From Dactylis glomerata (taxonomy: Eukaryota; Streptophyta; Magnoliopsida; Poales; Poaceae), in assembly GCA_007115705.1 (NCBI GenBank), contig QXEO01000339.1, forward strand, positions 5,304,090-5,368,089: a stretch of DNA of 64,000 nt, read 5' to 3'. A program made the translations under genes and the position numbers. Shown one piece after another: positions 45,838 to 57,088 of this stretch. Below the pieces are notes generated by a model that had not been told where the DNA came from, did not search any database, and saw nothing but the letters and a program-made list of their open reading frames with translations. How positions within the stretch are numbered: position 1 is the first letter of the stretch; each line of letters starts with the position of its first letter.

Positions 45838-47168
45838 CATTGGTGATCACTAGGTATCCACCGGAACAATTAACCCGTGCAACCACGATTACCCTGGTAT
45901 GGGACGGGGCGTAGCGGAGTAGTTTGTTCACTTTGGTATGGGGCCTCCAAATGTAATGGCAGTCCGACCATGGACACCTTTTTCGGGGCACCCTGGGTAG
46001 CAGCGGCTACTCAGGCTCGCATTGTCACCTTTTCAGGTAGGCAGAGTTACAACCTAGGGGCCCTCATTGAAAACGCCTGCAAGTGATGGCAGGGTTCCGA
46101 AGGGTCAAGTCGGCTGGGGAATTTGCTACTCCTGGGTCAAACAGCCACTTGGGCTTCAGTGTTGAGGGGTGCATCTCTAGGTGGTAGGTCCTATGCTAAG
46201 GTGGGCAGGTGAAAAACTACGATCGGGTACTTGTCGTGGCATATGATGTTATGCGGGGGAGATGCCCACACGATGAGTATCCGGATGATTGTGGGTAAAG
46301 TGTACAACCTCTGCAGAGTGTAAACCTATTCGAATAGCCGAGTCCTCGGTCATGGACGGTTGGAATGGTCGCTATCTAGCCCAATGTCGGTTTTGTTTTC
46401 ATAAAGGTGTTTTCGGAAAAAATGGAGAAAGGTGCCGGACGGAGTACTCGAAGGGTACTGCCGTGGCACGGGTAAGGTTCGGAGTACTTGCAGGGTACTG
46501 CCGATGGAATGGAGATGGTCATGTGTGATTGACCTGTTTTTTTTTAAGAAAGGTGGTCATGTTTGATTGACCACCGGCTCTCTCTTGAAAACCAAATGAG
46601 TTCCCCCTTTCCTAGAGATTTTACTAAAAAAAATTCTAAATGTTCTCTTTAATAAGGATATAGAAATGTCGTAAGACATGCTATATCGACACGAGAAATT
46701 GACTAGTTAGGATAAACTAGACTAGAGCCTTCCACCTTGCTACAGCCAAACAGCATGCAACTTGTTCCTCTTAGATGGTTTGCGAGTACAATTCAAATGT
46801 ACTCATGGCTTTGTCCCTGGCTATTAACTTGGTCAGATTATGGTGAAGAGTATGAGGATGATGGTGAGGAGTTTGACGATGCTGATGCGAGCTAGGAACG
46901 TCTCCCAAGTCAGTTGCCTGTAGGGTAGTAGGCATGACGTGGGTCATCTACACTGTTTGAGATCCGCTGCTTAATTGTAAACTTGCTCTGCGTGGCAATA
47001 TCAAACTTGGTCGTGTGACCAATTGTAAGTATATTATTCGGTACTGTAATGGATGATGTAATTCTAGTATCAACTCAGATATGTGGATTCACGACACAGT
47101 GATCATGGGATCGTGAATTGTATGCATATCGGGTATTCCGGATGGGTAATCCGGGGTCCCCACGGAGT

Positions 47169-47180
47169 TGGTATCAGAGC
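47169..47180 (+). other. Primer-binding site of element L
   Basis: TGGTATCAGAGC, exact match to the common initiator-methionine tRNA primer site, four bases inside the left LTR. Confidence 0.85.
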
Positions 47181-48958
47181 CATCCTGACTTTAGGAGACC
47201 TTAGTTAGCATGGGCGTTAGTTAGGAAAATATCTTTAAAGTAAACCTAATTGCAAACTTATTTCTTTACATAGCCGATAGTATGGCTTATACCTTTCTTA
47301 CCTCTTCAAAACTTATAATCTCATCTCTCTGATTGCCAAAGTTTTCACAAGTTTTACTGTTCTATCTCATCCCTTTCAAACTTAATTAATGGACGTTATA
47401 CCCCAATCAGACCTGAAGCTTAGCGACACAAGATGGAGCGAATATTCAGAAGGACATCTTTATACCTCGCCAACTGCAAAGAAAGAAGAGTGTCGACAAA
47501 TATTTTGCCTTTGGTTGACACCAATTGCTCTGTCAAGAAATGGACCTTGTTTCTCCCTGGACTCGCACTTTTGCAGTCGAGGACCAAGTACTCAATTGCT
47601 TGACTAGAAATTTTAGGCCTGTCAAGAGACATTGCCACATATGGAGAACTTCAATGACCCTTCCGAAGACCTCACATCAATGTGATGCGAGACAAGAAGA
47701 CCTGCAAATCTGCACTTCCCAACTCTTTATTGTTAGTTCAAAAACACTGCAGCTTCACCCACAACCGCCATCAAGTTTCAGCTGAAGCCAGAAACCAGAA
47801 AATGAAGGAGTCAACAACTATGACCAATCATGACCCTAGGATGAATTGGACTAACCCCAAATATCGCGAGTTGTTAGGCATCTTTGGTACTTGAAGTACC
47901 TCATGTGATTTCTGCAGTTACTTGTTGTTTGTCTTGTGTGTTTCTTGGATGTGTGTTGTACTTTGTGCTCATGATTGACTTGGCCTCTTAGCCTTACGAA
48001 CCCCTCTGGCATGTAAAACCCTGAATAGAAAGACCTCCCAAAAATGTGTTTCCCTCCCATCCATTTACATCATCTCGAGTAACATAGGTACGTTCAAAGT
48101 AAAATTCTAACTCTAACTTTGATAATAGAGGGTTATAACTCTTCTCGCAAACACATACCTGAGATCCCATACAACAATTTGTTCTGAGTGTCTTAAGCTT
48201 CATCAAGACCTCTCTACAACGTCAAGGGAGCAAAAGATATACCCGCCTGGACTACAAGGGACTTCTAGAAGACAAAGACTTAACTAACCCGGACCGCTTA
48301 CCCTTAAAACCTAAAGTTCGCTAACATTGGCAATACTCTCTTAACACCCCAGCACTTGCTAACCTTCTAACAAGCCAACTAACATGGAGCATAGAAGTAT
48401 CAAAGCCAAGCTTAACTTTCGAAGATCAACCCGTTATCGTCACTTGAAGCCCGAAGACTTGCGTGCTTGGCCTCCACTAAGCAAATAGAAGAGTGAAGAC
48501 TTTTCTAACTAACTCACTCGCTCGTTCAAATTTTGACGGGTTTGAAACCAAAGCTGACTTATGACACGAGTAGAAATCCACATGAAGATTTCTCGGAAGA
48601 TGAAGTCGACTCGAGGTATCCCAATATACCTCAAGATTCTCAAGGACTACAAGAAGATGGAGGAGCAGGAAGATCTTCAATGGTCTCCACCAACCCGAAT
48701 ACAATAAAGGAATAGATCATTGACTACTAGAAGACACACCGTTGGTGGTGCACCGCCACCTGAAGCATTTTTAGCTCAATCACAAGATAACCCAGAAGAA
48801 TAGTTTCTATTAGGACTAACCTGCGCCTTGGTAGTTAGGAAATATAGAGAACTAAGTCAATAGGTTTGACTTGCCTATCAAGACCGAAGCATAAATGCTC
48901 TTGTCTACCATCCTCAAAGGACTGCAAGCTCAAGATTAAAGGTCTACACCAACATCAA
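47181..48958 (+). other. Interior of element L, non-coding
   Basis: About 1.8 kb with short open frames on both strands (for example 47389-47607 and 47994-48206) but no gag, protease, zinc-knuckle or pol motif. It is purine-rich and otherwise featureless. The interior continues for 280 bases after CACTA 2 (56809-57088). Confidence 0.5.
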
Positions 48959-49165
48959 CACTACTAGGGAAACCCTTATCTGTGGCGCACCTATTTGGGC
49001 TTCAGTGACGCACTAGTGGTGCGCCACGCATATCAAGCCACTGGTATTTATTACCACTGGAGCACGTCCACGTGCGCCACGGTTAAGTGTCATATCCGTG
49101 GAGTACCTAGGAGGGGTGCGCCACGCATAATATCTGCGGCGCACCCAATTGGTGCTCCACTGGTA
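48959..49165. repeat. CACTA 2 terminal inverted repeat and subterminal array, left end
   Basis: CACTACTAGGGAAACC followed by paired 'GTGGCGCACC' and 'GTGCGCCACG' units. The pairs can form short hairpins and probably bind the PTTA-type accessory protein, as subterminal repeats do in En/Spm. Confidence 0.75.
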
Positions 49166-49966
49166 TGTTTTCTATTTGTATTTTTTTCAAGAATACAGCA
49201 GAAATACACAGTATACAGCACAAAAATATACAATATACAGCAGAAATGCAAAGATATACATATCAGTAACACATGAATTCACCAAAATACATCAATATGA
49301 AGTCAATTGTCGGAAGACATCAATATAAAGTCAAGTGTCAAAATACATCAATATGAAGTCAAGTGTCAAATCATTACACAAGTTAAGTACAACTTTGATC
49401 ATTACATAACATATATGGAGTTACATATCACCTAGACTACTATATGAACGAATAGATCACACCGGCGACGACGATGAGCAAGATCGAGACCATGATCAAG
49501 AACTTCATCCGATTCTTCTTCCACACGTGTCTCCTCCACTTGGAGACCGCCAGCTCTCTTGTCTTGTACCCTTTGTAGCAGTTGGCGCTGAAGTTGGTCA
49601 CCTGTGCCTGGCAGTCCTCCCACACTCCTCGTAGACTCCTGGAACCCGACCACTGTACACCACGTACCACTTCGCCATCTCTCTATAGACATGTAGTATA
49701 TATGTTATGCAACGAAAGGAATGACAAAGTGCAAAAACATGCTTGCATGATCACAAATACTATGGCAAGGATTCATAAGCCTAGAATAAAATATAGCATG
49801 GATGACGATCGATCATATATAAGCAAGTCCAACATCGATCGTCAAGGCATTACGAGCCTCGGAAAGTTAAGGTTTACACACACATGTCCAACAATAGTTC
49901 GGAAACAACACTAGGATAGTAAAGTTTACGATACATCGACCCAACACCGCTAGCTAGCCATAGACA

Positions 49967-51890
49967 TCATGTAGTCCTCGCCGGGAACGGGTGCACGCCC
50001 TCTCTCGTCATGAACGTCCTTGTGTCGCGCTGCCTGTCGAGGCGTCCTTCGATCTCGCGGCTAGTCAACGCTACGCCACAATGCATGATCCCGCCATTTG
50101 AGTCGATGTCTTCATGAAGGACTTGCGCGATCTGAGTCTGGATGCGCCAGAAATCTTCCATAAGGTCTGCATCATCGATCGCCGCAAACTTTTCGGCCCA
50201 TGGTCGAAGATTAGATGGTAGCGCCCTAATCCGCGAATCCCGGACGATCCCCTTCAGGTGATGGAGGGCGTAGAAGGCCTCCTTCACACTGCCAGGTGGC
50301 TGCTTGACACATGGAAACTTTATCTGGTGCATGAAGATATGCTTGCCATTCTTGACTCTCTCGCCACCCTTGGTGAATTTGCCCCCCTTGTCGGCGTAGA
50401 ATTGTAGAGCTTCATCGAGCACACTCTTGATTCGGCCATAGTTCTTCATCGGCTTCGTTTCACTCGATGAGTCAAAGTACGTCGCTTGCGACCACCTTGG
50501 GCAAATGGATATGAGTGAGCAGTATATGCCTCTGCGCAGCAGAATTGAAAAATAAATTGTTGTAAGAGGACCAACCGGAGAATCTAAGAAAGAAGTTTTC
50601 ACGGCGGTGTTCACTTACTTGGGAAAGCAAGGCAGAAGAATGGAGTCGATGGTCGGGTTCTCCACAAAGATATTCCCAAGGTACTCCTTCACCATTGCCC
50701 GGTCTGCCTCGTTCACCAAGGCAACGTCACGCATGAAGTAGGGGTCTACTATCGCGATGCCCTTGATCTTCTCCCTCTTCGCCTTCAATGCCATATGAAG
50801 CATGTATAGACGGACCAAGTTATAGTCCAGGTGGTTGGAGTGCAGCAGATTATAGATGTCCTCGTACCGCACGAAGAAGATTTCAGCGGGTGATGTATCG
50901 ACGAAGCCATGGTCCTCCGGCACCTTGATTGTGTAGATCGGGTACCCGGGATTCTTTTCTTGGAGAAGGCGCTCCTCGAGATACTGGATGCTGTCGTGCA
51001 AATTCACGATCGCTCCACCCGCGTTGGCGAGCATCTCCATTGTCAGCATCGGCCGACCCGCTATGTGCCTGGGGAAATCACTGGGCTCTTCTTGCACGCC
51101 GTCCTCAGCCCGGAGTATCTTCCTCGGAGACGGCTGGCTCGAAGCCTTCTTGCTCCAGCTATGCTTCCGGCCCTTCTTCTTCTCCTCGACAGGAGCTGTA
51201 GATTGCAACTTATCCGGCATGGGAGCAGCGGATTTCAGCTGCTCATCGACCGCTTTGTGGAGTGTGGTGGGGCTGATAACATTGGCCGGATTGGGTTGTG
51301 TGGCTGCGGCTTCCGGAGGCGTCTCCTGAGAACCGTCGCCGAACCGCAGACGCTGCGTGCATGACAGGGACGACCGGCTTGTTGACCACGGGAGGCTGGA
51401 TCTCCAAGAGGAGGCATGTAGATTTCTTCGTTGGCCCCGATGTCGAGGAAGCCGTCAATTTCATCGCGGGGATCATCGCCGCGGTTAGGTGGAGCGTCGT
51501 CCACGTGCTCGGGTGGAGGCGACGGCGTGTGCGCGGCTAGCTGCTGATGCCTCTTGGTGGCGGGGACGAACATCGGTGGTCGTGTCTTTTTAGCGGGGGC
51601 AGCCGCGGGGCGCTAATCATCCTTTGCAAGGCGAATCTGTGACTTCGGCCATAGCAAGGGCCAGCCGACGCAACCTCTGAGAGAGTAATGCTCATCGGCT
51701 CCATGAGGTTGCATGGGAGGATCAACACCTTCGCAACCCTTCAAAGGACGCACCAGGGCGACCCTGAACATGCCAGCAGGGATGGGCAAGTTGTGCATCA
51801 GGGGGTTCTTTGGTTGGCATATGGTACCCTTGCCTACATCCTTCAGCACGCCGTTCACATAGTGCAGCAAGGTGCAACTAGTGTCCTGCG
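49967..51890 (-). pseudogene. ULP-like (C48-type) region of CACTA 2 accessory gene
   Basis: Minus-strand exons at about 51890-51613, 51573-51235, 51220-50615 and 50590-49967. They run through a proline-rich linker, a basic KKKGRKHSWSKKAS stretch and 'NPTIDSILLPCFPK', then 'YCSLISICPRWSQATYFDSS' and 'PCVKQPPGSVKEAFYALHHL'. This order resembles the ULP1-like domain of plant CACTA and Mutator elements, where 'HW.L..I.P' and 'Q..G..CG.Y' carry the catalytic His and Cys. Here the His position reads C or S and no Cys follows the Gln, so a proteolytic role is unlikely. A stop near 51613 and a frame break near 51230 disrupt it. It is probably the 3' part of one gene with the PTTA-like exons. Confidence 0.6.
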
Positions 51891-51972
51891 GGAGAACATG
51901 TTGGGCATCATTATCAGATGGTACTCATCAAAAAAGATGGCAGAGTATGAAGTCGAGCCTACGATTAGTTAC

Positions 51973-53716
51973 CTTGGTAAGGGCATCAAGGTCGGCTAAG
52001 GTGGACACGCGAGGCTGCGTGGGCTGCAGTGGAGGCGGCGGCTGCACGTTGTTGTTGGGCGGCGGCCGCGTGTTGGTGTTGGGCACCGGCGCCGGCTGCG
52101 CGTTGTTGTTGTCAGCGGCCAACGGGCTCAGCCCCGCGAAGGGGTCTGCCGATGGGTAGGAGGGCGGGGTCACCACGTTTGGCGACACGTGTTGCGCCGA
52201 GTTGCTGCCGGACACGCTGGGCACCGGTATCGGCCCAACTCCACCAGCGGCATTCCACGCCGCTAGACCCTCCCACAGTTGAGGAGGAATGACCTGGCGC
52301 AACCTTGCTTCGAACTTCTCCTCCATCTGCGCCGGCAGCGCGGCCACTTGCGCCTTGAGATCTGCAATCTCCAGCCTCTGCGCCTCCTCTACCTTGCTTC
52401 TTCCCTCCTTTCTAGCCTTTGATTCCTCTTTGAAGTGGACGCCGACTTTCGTGGTCAGCCCAAAGCCGGAAACACGCCCAGCGGACGTCATCTTCTTGTG
52501 CTTGGGCCTCTTCTTCATAATATTTGTCGCCCTGTTGAAAGGAGTGTCCCAAGGCTCCGATTGCCCTTGGGTGGAGCAAGCTGCCTCGGCGGCTATTTCA
52601 GCTTCCTGCAAAAGGATTCATGAACCCAATTAGAATCATCGGTTCATTATTGATTGCAAATCGACTTGAGATCCGTGGTAAGTTGCTTACCACAAGTTTC
52701 TCAAACTCTTGCACAGCATTCGCTGAGGTTTTGAATTCCTTTGTCTTGGGGCACAGGTAGTAGCGGGCCCGCACAAAGTTCCGGACCTGCGGGTCCATGA
52801 ATTTATCGAACATGTTGGGCTTGCCAAGATGAATAAGCTCGGCGTCCTCCTTGTCCCACACTTCCTGGATTCCTCTGTAACCACCACTCCCAAGACGGTG
52901 GTGACCTAAGTTCTATTCATACATCTTCTTCCCCAACACCGACAGAGCTTTGAAGGTATCGGTCTCCAACTCCTCCTTGAAAAGAAGATAGTCGTTGTGA
53001 TCTAGAAGTGGCTCATGCTTCTTGATCTCTTCCTAGCTTTCGTCCTTGTCAATCCACTTCTTCACCCGGGTTCTCCAGCTAGCCAAGGCCGTGCTCATCT
53101 TCGTAAGGGCCTGCTGGTTCACCTTGTTGTCTTTGAGGTTTAGGTTCTTGTACTCCACCGGGAAATCGTATCGCTCGTGAAGCTTCTGTAGTAGGAGCTG
53201 CACAAGATGCGCATTGCCAGGATCTCGGAGGTTCCTCGTGTTGATCGTCATGGTCTCCCGCACGATGCAACCGATTTGCGTCCCGTATCCCGCGGCAAGG
53301 GCTTTAGGCTCCACGGGTACGCCGTTTTCATTCACGGCGGTGAAATCCTCGTGTTTTGTGCCAAGCGTCGGCGGGTTCCGATCCTTCCTGATGGCCTTCT
53401 TCTTCTTAGCAGCCGGGGCAGATCCACCATCGGTGGTGTCATCCTCGGTGCCATCGGTGCGCTCGCCGCCAGCATCGGTGGTGGCATCGGAGTCTACGTC
53501 TTCTTCTCCACCCTCGGAGTCTCCGTCTCCACCCTCAGAGTCTTCGTCTCCACCCTGATCATCTCCACCTCCGTCTCCGTCCATGACGTCTATTTCCTTC
53601 TCCTCGGCCACCCTCTGGGATTGCATCCAAAACGGCAAGTTGGTCGCCCGGGCTTGTTCTTCGACACTCATTTGGTTAGAAGGGCCAGCGCCGTCGTTGA
53701 CGTGTCCAGTCGACAT
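51973..53716 (-). pseudogene. PTTA/Transposase_24-like accessory protein of CACTA 2
   Basis: The start at 53716 (MSTGHVNDGAG) lies just after an acceptor-like TTTGTTTAG. It has an acidic D/G-rich tract (53600-53440) and a basic KKKKAIRKDRNP linker. The conserved part is 'NARNLRD'-like (NTRNLRDPGNAHLVQLLLQK) with 'YDFPVEYKNLNLKDNKV' and 'ALASWRTRVKKWID', then 'HHRLGSGGYRGIQEVWDKED' and 'FVRARYYLCPKTKEF'. After an intron (about 52690-52610) come a coiled coil ('ARKEGRSKVEEAQRLEIADL') and a proline-rich tail ending at a donor near 51972. This is the pattern of plant PTTA/En/Spm (PF03004) proteins, which bind subterminal repeats. In-frame stops near 53033 and 52913 break it. Confidence 0.7.
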
Positions 53717-54780
53717 GTTTGCACTAAACAAAAGGAGAAAAATGTTTAGTATAACAAAAAATCGATCGGAAAATTCGACAGCACCTCCCCTATAAATGGC
53801 TACCTAGGAGTGCCTATTTCTCACCGAAACAGAAATCAATCAACATTTCGGGAGTAATAGGCACTCATTTTCAAAAACCTGTAAACAATTCACACAAAAA
53901 AGCACAAAATGTGCCTTTCCAACACATAGTTGTCGACAACATGTCGACAACATGCTCACAGATTCATCATCAAAGATTCATCATCACAGTAAACATCATC
54001 ACAGTAAAAAGTTCACAGATTCACTTCGGTTCAGCATGTCGACAACATGCTCACAGAAACATGCTGTCAAGTTCTAAATAGGAGCAAATTTCTAAATAGG
54101 AGCACAAAAACATGCTCACAGAAACATGCATGTCGACAGAACATCATGAGCAAATTTCTAAATAGGAGCACAAAACTCACAGGGCAGTCAAGTTCTTAAT
54201 GCTAGAATTTTAGTACATAAACAAGTTTCATTGGCTAGAATAAAATTGCACAAGTATGGAGTGAGCAGAATACATTGAAATGCTGCAAAACTCTCGGGCT
54301 TGTTGGCTGCCATGCTTTCTGCATTGACACCAAGTGCATTGAGACCGAGGTCAAATGGCTTGCTCTACATGATGCTAATATTAATATTTGCAGATGATAT
54401 ATTCACTTGAAATGACCAACTGATCGATGTGCCAAAAAATCAAAAAGTGCAGAGCTTTTACTATATGCATCAGCAGGTGGAACAGAGAAGTAAAAAAACA
54501 AAACCAATCATACAGAGATAATCATACAATGTGCACTTGGAATCATAAATAGAACACACTGAACAAATATGAATATTCATGCAGAACATCCAGGGCGTGT
54601 AGTGCATTTGATATTCCTTACACTTGAAATGAGCACAGTGGATGACGAAATTAAAATCAACTAACTAGCTCCCCTCAAGTCCCACCAATTATTCAGAGAG
54701 AATTATTTCAATTTGATTATCTAATTTTATCTCAAAATTGTTCACTTAGCAAACAAAATATCTAATGCAAACGTTATACT
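53717..54780. other. CACTA 2 interior, non-coding, with a short-repeat patch
   Basis: About 1 kb of AT-rich sequence. Between 53930 and 54175 short motifs recur irregularly: 'CATGTCGACAACATGCTCAC', 'GATTCATCATCA', 'CATCATCACAGTAAA' and 'AATTTCTAAATAGGAGCA'. No regular period or protein was found. It probably covers an intron or leader of the accessory gene. Confidence 0.5.
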
Positions 54781-55039
54781 GTGGGAGCATTGAGCAAAAT
54801 GTTCGAAGCATGTTTGAAATGCGTCGCCGTCGAGAAACATGAATCAAAATCACACAAAGAACAGAGCAAGAAGAATAACGGCGCAATGCGCGCGCATACT
54901 GTACCGACGGACGGGCGGACGTACCTCCTGCTTGACGCCGAGGTATCGGGGAAGAAGCGGGGCGCGGCCGTCGGCCCTGGCCGCGAGCAGGAGAGAGGAC
55001 GCGGGGAAGAAGAGGAGCGCAGCCGTCGTCGGGGAAGAA

Positions 55040-55215
55040 GCGGGGCGCGGCCGGTCATCGTCGGGGAAGAAGAGGGGCGGCGGCTCCGGGGAGAAGAAGA
55101 GGGGCGGCGGCTGTCATCGTCATCAGGGAAGAAGAGGGGTGGCGGCTATCGTCGTCATCGGGGAAGAAGAGGGGCAGCGGCTGTTGTCGTTGTCGGGGAG
55201 AAGAAGAGGGGCGGC
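55040..55215. repeat. GC-rich minisatellite in CACTA 2
   Basis: About four units of 35-45 bp built on 'GGGGAAGAAGAGGGGCGGCG' followed by GCTGTCGTCGTCATC-like sequence. The unit length varies in multiples of three, and the open frames over it are repeat translations, not genes. Confidence 0.7.
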
Positions 55216-55431
55216 TAGGGTTTCGGCCGGGGGGATCGAAGAGTGAGGCGTGTGTGGGAGAGAAAAAGGCCGGGGCGAAACGTTTTACCCTAAGTGTAAG
55301 ATATGCGTGGCGCACCCTTCAGAGGTGCGCTACGGTTAAGTTATGCGTGGCGCACCATATCAAGGTGCGCCACGCACGTCGATGTATACTTCAAAAGGAG
55401 CCGAACTCCCATCTAGACAACAACCTCCACC

Positions 55432-55514
55432 TAGCCTAGTGGTTCTGGCCGGTTCGTGCGCTGGCTGTTTGGGCGAGGTGCCAGGTTCCAACCCTGGACC
55501 TCCCACCCTTTTTT
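55432..55514 (+). repeat. tRNA-like pol III promoter cassette (SINE-like)
   Basis: An A-box-like TAGCCTAGTGG (55432-55442) and a B-box-like GGTTCCAACCC (55484-55494) are 41 bases apart. The B box sits in a perfect 5 bp T-arm (CCAGG, 7-base loop, CCTGG, 55481-55497), followed by a T6 run (55509-55514), a pol III stop. No acceptor stem pairs, so it is not a functional tRNA. It is a tRNA-derived SINE head or tRNA relic. Confidence 0.45.
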
Positions 55515-55714
55515 GTTTTTACAAAAACTGTATTTCACAAAGTTTAAAATTACTATATTGCAATAAATAATATTTGCTTATCCTAAAAATAATAATTTTT
55601 AAATAGTACCATTTATATCATATATATGATCATTGTTACAAAAAACCAAAAATCATTTATATGATTGTTCCTCCAAAAAATGACACATGTTGTCCAATGT
55701 CGATTCCGAATGAG

Positions 55715-56350
55715 CTACCGTCGTCGACTCGTCACGATCTTCTTGTCCTTCTTCGTCGCGGTTGAATAATTGAGCCCAAAAATATGGGGATTCCTTCTCG
55801 TGTACGGGCATCCTTTAGCGGGTAGGGTGGTCTTCCTTCTTCCAGCGGCATCACTAGGCCTGTCGAAGTACTTGTCGAATTCCTCTTCTATCTTGGGATC
55901 GCCGTACTTGTCGAAGTCTTGCTCGGTGGCCGCTCCCTCCATTCTGATGATGCTCCTTTTTCCCCTCCTAACGACAACGCGGCTAGGCCTTACCGGGTCG
56001 GTAACGAAGAAGCATTGATCAACCTGGCTCGCCAGTACCCATGGCTTATTTTTTGCCTGGACGTTCGCGCTGGATTTGGCTTTGGGTATGACCATGGTGG
56101 TGAAGTACCGGCCTTCTTTTTCGACATTCTTGGCCCATCTGACCCGAAACATCGGCATCTTCTCTCCACAGTAGTTGAGTTCCCAGATCTCCTCGATCCT
56201 CCCAAAGAACCTTTCATTTACGGTGGATTCCTCGTCCGCATAGGACAGCATCGTGACCCCCGAGTTCTGGTGTTCACTGCTATGGTCCTTTTTCTCGGTG
56301 TAGAATGTGTAACCATTGATGTCATACGCCTGATAGGTCCTCACGTTCAT
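55715..56350 (-). pseudogene. C-terminal remnant of TNP2 (DUF4216-like) in CACTA 2
   Basis: A 211-codon minus-strand frame from 56350: MNVRTYQAYDINGYTFYTEK, then 'HQNSGVTMLSY', 'FFGRIEEIWELNYCGEKMPM' with 'FRVRWA', and 'PWVLASQVDQCFFVTDP', then a basic tail. This is the usual order of the DUF4216-type domain at the C-terminus of CACTA TNP2 transposases. The transposase-associated domain and catalytic core that should precede it are absent; only 460 bases separate it from the terminal repeat. An internal deletion therefore removed most of TNP2 while leaving this frame open. It may no longer be expressed. Confidence 0.8.
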
Positions 56351-56399
56351 CGCGGTGGGGGCTTGGAGTGGGAGGTAGGGGCCGGGATGGCAAATTTAT

Positions 56400-56808
56400 G
56401 GTGGTAGGTACGACATATCCGTGGCGCACCTCAAAATGGTGCTCCACAGATATATATACCCGTGGCGCACCTCTAAGTGGTGCTCCACGGATATGTCTGG
56501 CACCTTTTCCAGAGGATGGGCCCACACATATCCGTGGCGCATGTATATGTGGTGCGCCACGGCTATCCACACTATGTGTGGCGCACCCCCAATGCATGCG
56601 CCATGGATATGGGGGCCTAACACCCCAGGCCTTGGTGCTTGGTGGGGCCCACTTATCCATGGCGCATCTCCTTCACGGTGCGCCATGGGTACGATGATAT
56701 CTGTGGAGCACCTAATATGTGGTGCACCACGGATACTTATCCGTGGAGCACCGAAACTTAGTGCTCCACAGATAATGGGCCCATGGATAAGGGTTTTCCT
56801 AGTAGTGC
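56400..56808. repeat. CACTA 2 terminal inverted repeat and subterminal array, right end
   Basis: At least six palindromic pairs of '(A)TCCGTGG(C/A)GCACC' and its complement lie between 56410 and 56775, ending CCTAGTAGTG at 56808. The array is longer than at the left end. A further pair lies inside the element at about 55303-55380. Confidence 0.75.
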
Positions 56809-57088
56809 AAGCTTCCAGACGCAACACCTAGAATTGAAGACTCCATCAATCTACACGAAGGAAGCGACAACCCTAAGACAACAAAAGCTACCCGAGAAGC
56901 CTCTACTCTTCAAGACCTCAATTTGCGGGCTGAAAACCTTCTAACTCTTGAAGAATCTTTCTGGACATACTAGATAGCCTAACCCCGCTAACCTTAAATA
57001 TGTCCCGGTGAGGTTTCGATAGGATGCTTTCAGCAACATCAACTCTCCAGCCATCAACTTCAGCAACTGAAGACGATCTACACCTTCG

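Larger units (their letters stand above)
41012..47164 (+). repeat. Left (5') LTR of element L, 6.15 kb
   Basis: It starts TGTAACACCCC and ends CCCCACG (final A changed to G). A MITE-like insertion at about 42730-42992 accounts for the length difference from the right LTR. The first 1.7 kb is AT-rich. About 43100-44110 is GC-rich and gene-leader-like, ending at a GTGAGCTCC donor-like site (44108). From there to 47164 it is AT-rich with exon-like islands near 45360-45840 and 46835-46895. Confidence 0.85.
48959..56808 (-). mobile_element. CACTA (En/Spm-type) transposon 2, internally deleted
   Basis: A 7,850 bp element from CACTACTAGGGAAACCCTTAT (48959) to its inverted copy ending CCTAGTAGTG (56808), with a 3 bp target duplication CAA (48956-48958 and 56809-56811). 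Subterminal 'GTGGCGCACC' / 'GGTGCGCCAC' arrays flank both ends. All coding remnants are on the minus strand: a TNP2 C-terminal piece, then PTTA-like and ULP-like regions. The transposase core is missing, so it is non-autonomous. Confidence 0.9.

Noticed and set aside
47389..48206. Gag or protease remnant in the interior of L
   Set aside because: Short frames on both strands show no capsid, zinc-knuckle, protease or other retroelement motif.
49090..49272. Small cysteine-rich protein on the minus strand
   Set aside because: It is a translation of a tandem 'ATACAGCA' patch next to the CACTA subterminal repeats.
53930..54175. CRISPR-like or regular repeat array
   Set aside because: Motifs recur at irregular spacing without unique spacers, inside a plant CACTA element.
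54839..55315. Gly/Arg-rich protein genes on both strands
   Set aside because: They translate the GC-rich minisatellite and have no conserved domain.
55432..55514. Functional tRNA gene
   Set aside because: The T-arm and both boxes are present, but the acceptor stem and anticodon arm cannot be formed.
56368..56831. Overlapping open frames of 109-143 codons on both strands
   Set aside because: They are translations of the palindromic CACTA subterminal array and are open on both strands for that reason.
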